This document shows positions 8,174-18,083 of a stretch of DNA of 35,119 nt, in pieces (position 1 is the first letter of the stretch; every line of letters begins with the position of its first letter). The stretch is from Dietzia timorensis (GTDB taxonomy: Bacteria; Actinomycetota; Actinomycetes; Mycobacteriales; Mycobacteriaceae), in the NCBI RefSeq assembly GCF_020742175.1, contig NZ_DYXM01000246.1:1-35119 (forward strand), written 5' to 3'. The translations under genes and the position numbers were made by a program. Below the pieces are notes generated by a model that saw nothing but the letters and a program-made list of their open reading frames with translations, was not told where the DNA came from and ran no database searches.

Positions 8174-8455
8174 GGGGCCTCCTCAGTAGTGCCAATTCAC
8201 TGGTCGACGTAGCAAATGGCCCCGCACCCGCAGACGCCGCGCGGGGGGATCCCCGCACCGACAAATGCGAAAGGCCCATCTGGGAAGATGGGCCTGCGTG
8301 CACCGAAAGACCACACCCGATGGATTCGAGCGAGGTTACGGTGAACCATCAAGCTTCCGAATCTACGGTGCCGGATGGTGGGAGCAGGCTCCACTTGCGT
8401 GAGCAGCGCCCCAGGACAGGGCGCACTCTTTTAGTCGTGCTGTAAGACTAACAAA
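8174..8455 (-). promoter_or_regulatory. infC 5' leader region with attenuator-like hairpin
   Basis: Between the divergent DUF1844 gene and infC lie about 360 bases without a convincing gene. The infC-side leader contains a perfect 10-bp stem at 8272-8295 (AGGCCCATCT, loop, AGATGGGCCT), followed on the minus strand by TTTCGCATTTG. This looks like a weak intrinsic terminator placed before infC. A second GC-rich fold (CGGTGCGGGG to CCCCCGCGCGG) lies between it and the ribosome-binding site. A promoter near 8430-8455 is possible (TTGTTA then TAAAAG on the minus strand) but weak. A leader of this length suggests feedback control by IF-3, L20 or transcription attenuation; this is inference. Confidence 0.5.
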
Positions 8456-8537
8456 AGGTCGGTGCCCACCCAAAACCGCGGCACGCGCGAGCCGGGACGT
8501 TTTCCCTGGGCGCCCGCGCGCGTGGCACAGTTGAGGC

Positions 8538-8939
8538 ATGAGCGAAGGACGCGATCCCAATATCAATCTCGATGATCTACTTGCGCACGGCGAGCATTCC
8601 GATGGCGAGCATGATGTCGACGTTTTCGAGCTTGCCGACGTTCCCGCCCAGGAGATCATCCTGCGCTCGATCATGGTGTTGATGAGCGCCGCGGCGGAGA
8701 AGCTCGGCCTGTCTTCGGACGACCCCGCCTCGAGCCCCAGTCTCGACCTCGACGAGGCTCGCCGTTTGATCGACGCCCTCGCAGGCCTCGTTGCAGGTTC
8801 GGCGGAGTATCTAGGCCCTCAGGCGAACAACATCCGCAATGGGCTTCAGGGACTTCAGCACGCCTTCCGCGAATCCTCCGCGATCCCGGACGAACCCGGC
8901 CAGGGCCCGGGAGAGAAGTTCACCGGGAAGGTTTACTAG
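8538..8939 (+). CDS. DUF1844 domain-containing protein
   Basis: This 133-residue acidic cytoplasmic protein matches the small DUF1844 family that is commonly found beside infC in actinobacteria. The core is VPAQEIILRSIMVLMSAAAE, followed by LDLDEARRLIDALAGLVAG and a C-terminal helix (LGPQANNIRNGLQGLQHAFRE). No signal peptide, membrane segment or catalytic motif is visible, and the function of the family is unknown. It is transcribed divergently from infC and converges on uvrA. Only a weak purine stretch (TTGAGGC) precedes the ATG. Confidence 0.85.
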   Translation: MSEGRDPNINLDDLLAHGEHSDGEHDVDVFELADVPAQEIILRSIMVLMSAAAEKLGLSSDDPASSPSLDLDEARRLIDALAGLVAGSAEYLGPQANNIRNGLQGLQHAFRESSAIPDEPGQGPGEKFTGKVY

Positions 8940-8951
8940 CACCTACTCGTT

Positions 8952-8979
8952 GCGGCGCCCGGCCATAGCCGAGCGCCGC
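8952..8979. terminator. Hairpin between convergent DUF1844 gene and uvrA
   Basis: An 11-bp inverted repeat with one mismatch (GCGGCGCCCGG, loop ccatag, CCGAGCGCCGC) fills the 47 bases between the two convergent stops. Neither side has a U-tract, so it would be a non-canonical bidirectional terminator. Confidence 0.45.
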
Positions 8980-8986
8980 CGTCACC

Positions 8987-12103
<3,117 letters not shown>

Positions 12104-12355
12104 CTTCCACTCCTAAGTAATACGGTCCGCGGGAAAACCTCCCTGCGGTGTGGGCACCACTAACGCACCGGCGCTCGCCTGTAGACGGCGAGCGGTCAAG
12201 GCACCCGTATGCAATTTACCCGCCGGGTCCGACAATTACGCCCGACGTCATACTCGGGGGTTTTCCCGAAGCACTGACGCAGTGGACACGGACGGGCGCG
12301 AAACCCGTTCTGGCACTAAAACTCTCTATTCGGTGTCGCGTGACGACCGGACCGG

Positions 12356-12361
12356 TATTCT
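12356..12361 (+). promoter_or_regulatory. -10 element for leaderless MBL hydrolase transcript
   Basis: TATTCT ends 7 bases before the ATG at 12369, which places the predicted transcription start on the start codon. No ribosome-binding site precedes the ATG. The rest of the 265-base gap back to uvrA (12104-12355) shows no gene. Confidence 0.5.
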
Positions 12362-12368
12362 GGATCGC

Positions 12369-13055
12369 ATGAGCACCGACGACATCACCTTGCTCGACGA
12401 ATACACCGGTCATCTCCCCGAGCCGCGCACCGCGGCGCAGTTTTCCACCCCGAACGCGCTGGTGACAAAAATTTCGCTCGGCGACATGGACAATAACGCC
12501 TACCTCGTCGAGTGCAAGGACTCCGACAAGGTCCTCCTCATCGACGCGGCGAACGATCCCACCGAGCTCGTCCGCTTCCTGCGCGGTTATCGGTCGATGC
12601 GCGGGCTGGTCGTGTTCACGACGCACTCCCACGCGGATCACTGGCTGGCACTGCGGGACATCGTCGACGAATTCGGCGCGAAAACCATGGCCCCCGCGGG
12701 CGACGCCGAGGCCATCGACGTCCCCACCGACGAGGTGGTCAGCCACGGCGATTCCATCGAGTGCGGGCGCATCTCGCTCGAGGTGATCACCCTCCATGGC
12801 CACACCACTGAGGGTGCGGCACTCGTGCTGGAGGACGGCGGCGAAACCCACATCTTCACCGGCGATTCACTTTTCCCGGGCGGCCCGGGCAAAACCTCCA
12901 CGCCCGAGGCGTTCACCTCGCTCATGGACGACCTCGAATCGCGCATTTTCGCCAGGTATGACGACGGAGTCGCTTTCCACCCCGGCCACGGCGACGATTC
13001 CACGCTCGGGGACGAGCGGCCGCACCTCGGCGAGTGGCGCGATCGCGGCTGGTAA
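12369..13055 (+). CDS. MBL-fold metallohydrolase (Rv1637c-like)
   Basis: This 228-residue protein is a metallo-beta-lactamase-fold hydrolase. The metal-binding motif THSHADHW is followed by LHGHTTEGAALVL, the bridging-aspartate segment FTGDSLFPGG and the late histidine in FHPGHGDDST, so all ligands are present. The fold resembles glyoxalase II-like enzymes; the substrate is unknown. The ATG giving MSTDDITLLDEY was chosen because a TATTCT -10 box lies 7 bases upstream; an in-frame upstream extension back to 12150 has no family support. Its position next to uvrA, divergently transcribed, matches Rv1637c-uvrA in M. tuberculosis. Confidence 0.9.
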   Translation: MSTDDITLLDEYTGHLPEPRTAAQFSTPNALVTKISLGDMDNNAYLVECKDSDKVLLIDAANDPTELVRFLRGYRSMRGLVVFTTHSHADHWLALRDIVDEFGAKTMAPAGDAEAIDVPTDEVVSHGDSIECGRISLEVITLHGHTTEGAALVLEDGGETHIFTGDSLFPGGPGKTSTPEAFTSLMDDLESRIFARYDDGVAFHPGHGDDSTLGDERPHLGEWRDRGW

Positions 13056-13142
13056 CTTTCGCTGTTGCCGTGGTCGATGTGCGGAGAATCGGGCTCCGAT
13101 CGCCCGCTGATCCGTCCATGTCCAGCCGTTTCTGCACGACGT

Positions 13143-13161
13143 ACGGTGGTACCACTACCGT
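13143..13161. promoter_or_regulatory. Palindrome upstream of DoxX-like gene, candidate operator
   Basis: ACGGTGGTACCACTACCGT is an inverted repeat of 8-base arms with one mismatch around a 3-base centre, and it also contains the perfect palindrome GTGGTACCAC. It lies 32 bases before the ATG at 13193. A TACTAT (-10 candidate) sits between it and the AGGAGA ribosome-binding site. The position suits a repressor or activator site; the regulator is unknown. Confidence 0.35.
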
Positions 13162-13192
13162 GGAGTAAGTTCCCTACTATAGGAGATAACGA

Positions 13193-14263
13193 ATGATTCG
13201 CTTTATCGCCCGACCGATGCTTGCCTCGGTATTCATCCTCGACGGCGTTTCCGTGCTGCGCAGCCCCGGCGAGCGCGCTGCGGCCACCGCGCCGGTCGTC
13301 AACCGCATCGCAAAGAACACCGAGAAGGCCGCGCCTTCCGGCCCGACCGGCGAGGCCGCCGCGGACAAGGCCGCCAAGGTCCAGGCAAAGCCGGACACCA
13401 CCTCGAAGAACGCCGTCCGCGCCCTCGCCGCGGTGAAGATCGGCGCCGGCGCGCTCTTCGCGATCGGCAAGGCCCCGCGTCTGTCGGCGACGGTACTTGC
13501 TGCGGCACACGCGCCGACGATGGTCGCGCGCTTCTCGGATACCCCCGGCGGCTCGCTGTCGGGCTCGGACACGAAGTTCGTCGGCCTCGCGACCGATGCC
13601 GCGCTTCTCGGTGGCCTCTTCCTCGCGGCAGAGGACACCCAGGGCAAGCCGGGGCTGCGCTGGCGCGCCCAGGCTGCTCGGGGCGAGGTCTCGGCGGCCC
13701 TGCCCGCCATCAAGGGTGAGGCCCGTTCGCTGCGGAGCGCCCTCGAGTCGACGGCCCAGTCCATCGGCTCGGATGCCCGTAGCTTCGCCGGTACCGTCGG
13801 CGACCAGTCGCACAACGCCTCGCAGGCGCTGTCGAACGTGACCGAGAACGTCGGCGAGAACCTTCCCGACAACGCCAAGGTGTGGAGCGAGAAGGCAACG
13901 ACCGCGGCCACCTCCCTCGCGCACAAGGCATCCGACGCCGGTCAGAACCTGTCCCATCGCGTCCAGAACGCCGACACCGGTGCGCTCCTCGACAACGCCC
14001 GTACGCGTCTTTCCGAGGTGGATGTCAAGGGCCAGTCGGAGAAGTTGCGCGCCAACGCGACCCCGCTGCTCGATTCGGCGCGCACCTCCGCACTCAACCT
14101 CCGCTCGGAGGCCGAGACCCGCGGCAAGGCGCTTCGCGAGGAAGCCGCCAAGCGCGCGAAGGAGGCCGAGAAGTCGGGCAAGCAGTACCGCAAGCAGGCG
14201 AAGAAGCGTGCGGATAAGGCGAAGAAGCGCGCCCAGAAGGCTGCGAAGAAGGCCGGCAAGTAA
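13193..14263 (+). CDS. DoxX-like membrane protein with long Lys/Ala-rich C-terminal region
   Basis: The protein has 356 residues. The N-terminus (MIRFIARPMLASVFILDGVS) and the spaced hydrophobic segments near 80-140 (AVRALAAVKIGAGALFAIG, LATDAALLGGLFLAA) match the small DoxX family of four-helix membrane proteins, whose members are usually 130-200 residues. From about residue 160 the chain becomes a hydrophilic, Ala/Ser-rich region with apolipoprotein/LEA-like periodicity, ending in a strongly basic tail of AKK/KRA repeats (last about 50 residues). A good AGGAGA ribosome-binding site precedes the ATG and a strong terminator follows, so it is probably monocistronic. The function of the tail is unknown; it could bind nucleic acid or anionic cell-wall polymer. 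Confidence 0.75.
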   Translation: MIRFIARPMLASVFILDGVSVLRSPGERAAATAPVVNRIAKNTEKAAPSGPTGEAAADKAAKVQAKPDTTSKNAVRALAAVKIGAGALFAIGKAPRLSATVLAAAHAPTMVARFSDTPGGSLSGSDTKFVGLATDAALLGGLFLAAEDTQGKPGLRWRAQAARGEVSAALPAIKGEARSLRSALESTAQSIGSDARSFAGTVGDQSHNASQALSNVTENVGENLPDNAKVWSEKATTAATSLAHKASDAGQNLSHRVQNADTGALLDNARTRLSEVDVKGQSEKLRANATPLLDSARTSALNLRSEAETRGKALREEAAKRAKEAEKSGKQYRKQAKKRADKAKKRAQKAAKKAGK

Positions 14264-14284
14264 GACCAACGCGCACCAGCGTTC

Positions 14285-14325
14285 AAGACCGTCCCATCGG
14301 CCCGCCGGATGGGACGGTCTTTTTT
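14285..14325 (+). terminator. Rho-independent terminator after DoxX-like gene
   Basis: A perfect 14-bp stem (AAGACCGTCCCATC paired with GATGGGACGGTCTT) with a 9-base loop is followed directly by a T-run. It is the strongest intrinsic terminator in the window, 22 bases after the stop codon. Confidence 0.93.
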
Positions 14326-14491
14326 CGTCGGTGTGAGAACGATCTCTCCGTTCTCGCGGCCGGGCGGGGAATGTTTTCCACCTCTTCCGAGTTGCACCAC
14401 CGGAAGGGCCACGTTGTCGGTTGCCACAGCGCGCAAACACGTAGGCTGGATCGCCACGTCCACTTCGGATGTCGAGGAGGCACAACACACT

Positions 14492-16930
14492 TTGACTCAC
14501 CCGGACCTGCCCAGCGAGCAGAAGTATATGGGGCGCCTCTACGACCGGCTGGAGGAGCTCAAGTCGACGGCGCGACGCCGACTCGACGAGGCACATTCCG
14601 CCGGCGGCGGCACCCCTCAGGCCCGCTCCGAGCGCGAGTCCTACATTCGCCTCTACAACCAGGAACTCGCGACCTATCGCGCAGCGAACATGGGTTTGTG
14701 CTTCGGTCGGCTCGACGGGTCCGATGGGTCGACGAACTATGTGGGCCGAGTCGGTCTCCGCGAGGACGATGCCGAGCTCACCCCGCTCCTGCTTGATTGG
14801 CGTTCGGACCTCTCGCGTCCTTTCTACCTCGCGACGGCAGCCCGACCGGAGGGCATCGAGAGGCGACGTCATATCCGGTCCCACGGCCGCAAGGTCGTCG
14901 ACATCAACGACGAATATCTCGATGCCGAGCTGGCCGCGCGTTCGGGCGCGAAGGAGCTCGACGCGGCGGACGTTGCCGGTGAGGGCGCGCTGCTCGAGGC
15001 TCTCGACAGGGCGCGAACCGGCCATATGACCGACGTCGTCGCCACGATCCAGCGCGAGCAGGACGAGATCATCCGCAACCAGCACCGCGGCGTCATCGTG
15101 GTGCAAGGCGGACCCGGTACGGGTAAGACCGCCGTCGCCCTCCACCGTGCCGCTTACCTGCTCTATACCTTCCGCGAGAAGCTCGATCGCAGCGGCGTGC
15201 TCATCCTGGGTCCGAACTCCACGTTCCTCGATTACATCGAGCGTGTGTTGCCGTCGCTCGGCGAATCCGGCGTCGTTCTTCGCACAATTGGCAACCTATA
15301 CCCGGGCATCGAGGCCGTCGACACCGAGCCCGAACACGCCGAGGAGGTCAAGGGGTCCGAGGACATGGTCGAGATCCTCAAACGTGCGGTCAAGGACCGG
15401 CAGTCCTCCCCTAGTGAGAAGACGACCATCTCGGTCGACGGCGTATCGCTCGATGTCACGCCCGCCATGGTTCGCAAGGCCCGCGGGCGGGCACGGATGT
15501 CGCGCAAGCCGCACAACAGGGCCCGCCCTGCATTTGTCGATGTCCTCCTCGACCAGCTCACCGACGTGTACGCGGACGTCGTGGGACGGCCCCTTCATGT
15601 GACGGCGGGCGACGCGGAATCCGCGGCCCGCGAGGCCGCGCTGTTCTCCGACCCGGATTTCGACGCTGCGGACGATTCCGGGCTCGTCGATGTCGTCACC
15701 GAGGGTGGACAGGTCGCCCGGATCGATGAGGGCGGCCCCGAGGCGCTCGAACGCAACCTCCTCACCGCCGACGATCTCGCGAACGTCCGCGCCGAGCTCG
15801 AGGATCACGACGAGGTCGCCGCGTTGATCGACCAGTGGTGGCCGATCCTCGCGCCCGAGGACGTTCTGGCGGACCTGCTGTCCTCTCGTGAGGCGATCTC
15901 CTCGTCCGCCTCTGATTATGTCGAGGAGGACCAGGAGGCACTGTTCCGCACCGACGGCCATGCCTTCACACCTGCCGATGTTCCGCTCATCGACGAGCTC
16001 GCGGAGATCCTCGGCGTCGATTCCGAGGCGGAGCGCGAGGAAGAGGAACGAGCCTGGCAAGAGCAGCTCCGGCAGGCCGAAGAGGCATTGGAGATTCTCC
16101 AGGGCTCGGCGAATATGGAGTTCGAGGACACAGATTCGGAGATCCTCGCCGCGTACGACATCGTCGACGCTGAGGCGTTGGCACGGCGAAATCGCGCCGA
16201 TTCGGACCTCACGGTCGCAGAGCGCGCCGCGGCGGACCGGACCTGGGCGTTCGGGCACGTCATCGTTGACGAGGCCCAGGAGCTGTCCCCGATGGCGTGG
16301 CGTATGGTCATGCGCCGCTCACCGAACAGGTGGATGACGCTTGTCGGCGATATCGCGCAAACCTCCAATCCCGCCGGCGTCGATGCGTGGGGGCAGGCGC
16401 TCTCACCGTATGTAGAGGACCGCTGGCAGCTGTGTGAGCTCACGGTGAATTACCGCACCCCGGCGACGATCACGGCTGTCGCGGACAATCTCCTACGGTC
16501 GATAAGTGACACGATCTCCTCCCCGCGCCCGGTACGTGAAGGCCGGTATCCGGTGGGCTGGCATGACGCCCCGTTGGATGATTCGGGCGCGATCGAATCG
16601 ACTTTGATGTCAATTCTGGCGACCTTGGAGGAGGGACGCAGCACGGCGATCGTCGCAACGGCCGAGCGATGCGCGAAGCTCGCGCGACTTCCCGAACTGC
16701 AGTCCGTGTTGTCGGCCTCTACCGAAGACGCAGGTCTGCTTCAGGTCGAGGATGTCCGCCGGGTCAAGGGCCTGGAGTTCGACCACGTCGTCGTTGTGGG
16801 CCCTGGCGAGATTACCGGCGGATCGATCCAGGGCATGCAGGACTTGTATGTCGCACTCACACGCGCCACCCAGCAGCTACACATCGTGTTTGACGGCGTC
16901 GTTCCTGCCGAACTCGGGGCGAATAGCTAG
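14492..16930 (+). CDS. HelD-type RNA polymerase recycling ATPase (UvrD-like helicase family)
   Basis: About 812 residues from the TTG start. Superfamily-1 motifs are all present: Walker A VVQGGPGTGKTAVALHR (near residue 205), GPNSTFLDYIERVLPSLG, DEAQELSPMAWRMV (near 592), VGDIAQTSNPAG, LTVNYRTPATI, VKGLEFDHVVVV and LYVALTRATQQLHIVF. The N-terminus (SEQKYMGRLYDRLEELKSTARRRL) is the coiled coil that enters the RNA polymerase secondary channel in HelD. Actinobacterial HelD proteins pull stalled or rifamycin-bound polymerase off DNA. The TTG was chosen for its AGGAGG 11 bases upstream; the frame stays open back to 14309, but that start lies inside the preceding terminator. Whether it is the rifamycin-protective HelR type cannot be judged. 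Confidence 0.88.
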   Translation: MTHPDLPSEQKYMGRLYDRLEELKSTARRRLDEAHSAGGGTPQARSERESYIRLYNQELATYRAANMGLCFGRLDGSDGSTNYVGRVGLREDDAELTPLLLDWRSDLSRPFYLATAARPEGIERRRHIRSHGRKVVDINDEYLDAELAARSGAKELDAADVAGEGALLEALDRARTGHMTDVVATIQREQDEIIRNQHRGVIVVQGGPGTGKTAVALHRAAYLLYTFREKLDRSGVLILGPNSTFLDYIERVLPSLGESGVVLRTIGNLYPGIEAVDTEPEHAEEVKGSEDMVEILKRAVKDRQSSPSEKTTISVDGVSLDVTPAMVRKARGRARMSRKPHNRARPAFVDVLLDQLTDVYADVVGRPLHVTAGDAESAAREAALFSDPDFDAADDSGLVDVVTEGGQVARIDEGGPEALERNLLTADDLANVRAELEDHDEVAALIDQWWPILAPEDVLADLLSSREAISSSASDYVEEDQEALFRTDGHAFTPADVPLIDELAEILGVDSEAEREEEERAWQEQLRQAEEALEILQGSANMEFEDTDSEILAAYDIVDAEALARRNRADSDLTVAERAAADRTWAFGHVIVDEAQELSPMAWRMVMRRSPNRWMTLVGDIAQTSNPAGVDAWGQALSPYVEDRWQLCELTVNYRTPATITAVADNLLRSISDTISSPRPVREGRYPVGWHDAPLDDSGAIESTLMSILATLEEGRSTAIVATAERCAKLARLPELQSVLSASTEDAGLLQVEDVRRVKGLEFDHVVVVGPGEITGGSIQGMQDLYVALTRATQQLHIVFDGVVPAELGANS

Positions 16931-16961
16931 CGTGTTTCCGCGAACTCCCCGGCTGCCTTCT

Positions 16962-16967
16962 TATAGG
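16962..16967 (+). promoter_or_regulatory. -10 element for leaderless lipoprotein transcript
   Basis: TATAGG lies 9 bases before the GTG at 16977, and there is no ribosome-binding site. This supports a leaderless mRNA starting at or near the GTG. Confidence 0.5.
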
Positions 16968-16976
16968 CTCCCTGGT

Positions 16977-17423
16977 GTGGAATCTGCATCAACAAGCGTC
17001 GGCTCGGGTCGACGTCCCGCTTCGACGCGAGCCTTGGCGAGCATCGCGTTCCTGGCTATGGGTGTCGTGATGTCCGGATGCGGAGGCGACGAGAACGAGG
17101 CCACTCCCCCGTCTTCGTTTCCGGACTCTTCTAGTTCGGAGTCCCCGACTCCTACAGAGAATGCGCGCACTACTCAGCGCGAGGGTTTCGATGACGCGCT
17201 CGCGAAGGCTGGGATGGGAGATCTCCCCGCACCCGTTTCCGACACTCTGGCAACTTTGGCATCCAATGTCTGCGCCGCCGGCGGTGGAGAGTCGCAGAAG
17301 CCAGACCGTATCAAGGAAATCATGCCGGTCGCAGAATCCGTGGCATCACTGGTACCCGGCACAGATGCGCGGCAGGTCGCGGACACTGTTTATGCCGCCG
17401 GGCTGGAGAATTTCTGTTCGTGA
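16977..17423 (+). CDS. Small putative lipoprotein
   Basis: The encoded protein is 148 residues. A basic N-region (GSGRRPASTR) and hydrophobic core (ALASIAFLAMGVVM) end in the lipobox-like VMSGC, whose cysteine would be lipidated. A Ser/Pro/Glu-rich linker follows, then a compact C-terminal domain of about 90 residues with two cysteines (SNVCAAGG and ENFCS) that may form a disulfide. I do not recognise the domain. The start is a GTG just after a -10-like box; earlier in-frame starts would overlap the HelD gene. It converges on the universal stress protein gene. Confidence 0.7.
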   Translation: MESASTSVGSGRRPASTRALASIAFLAMGVVMSGCGGDENEATPPSSFPDSSSSESPTPTENARTTQREGFDDALAKAGMGDLPAPVSDTLATLASNVCAAGGGESQKPDRIKEIMPVAESVASLVPGTDARQVADTVYAAGLENFCS

Positions 17424-17501
17424 CGCCTCGCCCGACTCCCGCGGCATCGCTGAAGATGCCCGGAAACGGGCGAAAACGAACCTGTTCCGCTTTTCCGCTT
17501 C

Positions 17502-17957
17502 CTAGGTTGTGTGGACAATGAGCACGTCGCAGTCTGCGCGACGGGCGGTGTCCCCGGGAACTGAGCCCCATATTCGGCTGGCGAAGGAGTTCATCCCGCG
17601 GTTTCCGACGATGAGCAGGTCGATGTTCTCGGTCTTCGTCAGCTTGATGAGCGAGTCGACCGGACCTCCCTCGATTGTCTTCGTCTTCACACGCTCGGAG
17701 GGAACACCGGCTGCAACAGCGCGCTCACGCGCCGCGCGCACGATGTCGCCCGCGGGATTATCTCCCTGGATCTGGTAGGCATCCGAGCCGAGTTCGTCGG
17801 CCGCCGCAGCGCTGGCACGGGATTCGAGCGGGGTATATGCGCAACCGATGAGCAGTTCGGCGTTATGCGCCTCGGCGACTTCGGCGGCCTTTGTCACAGC
17901 CTTGAGCGATGTCTCCGATCCATCGGTCCCGACAAGCACCTTGGAGTACGTGGCCAT
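17502..17957 (-). CDS. Universal stress protein (UspA family)
   Basis: A 151-residue single-domain UspA protein. It starts MATYSKVLVGTDGSETSLKA, with the ATP-site Asp in VGTDGS, and carries the nucleotide-binding motif GNRGMNSFASRIWGSV, matching G-2x-G-9x-G(S/T). ATP-binding USP proteins act as homodimeric stress or cAMP/ATP sensors. A gene of this class (Rv1636) lies between uvrB and uvrA in M. tuberculosis, the same place as here. The ATG was chosen for the AGAAAGGG ribosome-binding site; an upstream in-frame ATG would add eight residues and overlap that site. Confidence 0.93.
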   Translation of the reverse strand: MATYSKVLVGTDGSETSLKAVTKAAEVAEAHNAELLIGCAYTPLESRASAAAADELGSDAYQIQGDNPAGDIVRAARERAVAAGVPSERVKTKTIEGGPVDSLIKLTKTENIDLLIVGNRGMNSFASRIWGSVPGDTARRADCDVLIVHTT

Positions 17958-17990
17958 GGACGAACCCTTTCTTTCGGTCAATTCGGACCC

Positions 17991-18017
17991 ATTGTAATAA
18001 CGCTATGGGCGAAACAA
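17991..18017 (-). promoter_or_regulatory. Promoter of the universal stress protein gene
   Basis: On the minus strand TTGTTT (18017-18012) and TACAAT (17996-17991) are separated by 15 bases, in an AT-rich stretch 34 bases before the ATG. The -10 is close to consensus; the short spacer makes the -35 assignment uncertain. Confidence 0.5.
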
Positions 18018-18083
18018 GCACAACAATTTAGCCAATTCTAGGCCAGTAATGTCTGCGACGTTGCGAAATGGCCCGCTCGGAAT

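Noticed and set aside
8197..8394. A 65-codon minus-strand frame in the infC leader, considered as a leader peptide
   Set aside because: No ribosome-binding site, no family match and no run of a regulatory amino acid; it covers the hairpin, which explains the region better.
12104..12355. Search for a LexA/SOS box upstream of uvrA, and likewise upstream of uvrB
   Set aside because: No palindrome resembling the actinobacterial GAAC-N4-GTTC site was visible in either gap.
14309..14491. Upstream extension of the HelD gene to an ATG at 14309
   Set aside because: That start lies inside the strong terminator after the DoxX-like gene and the added residues do not resemble HelD.
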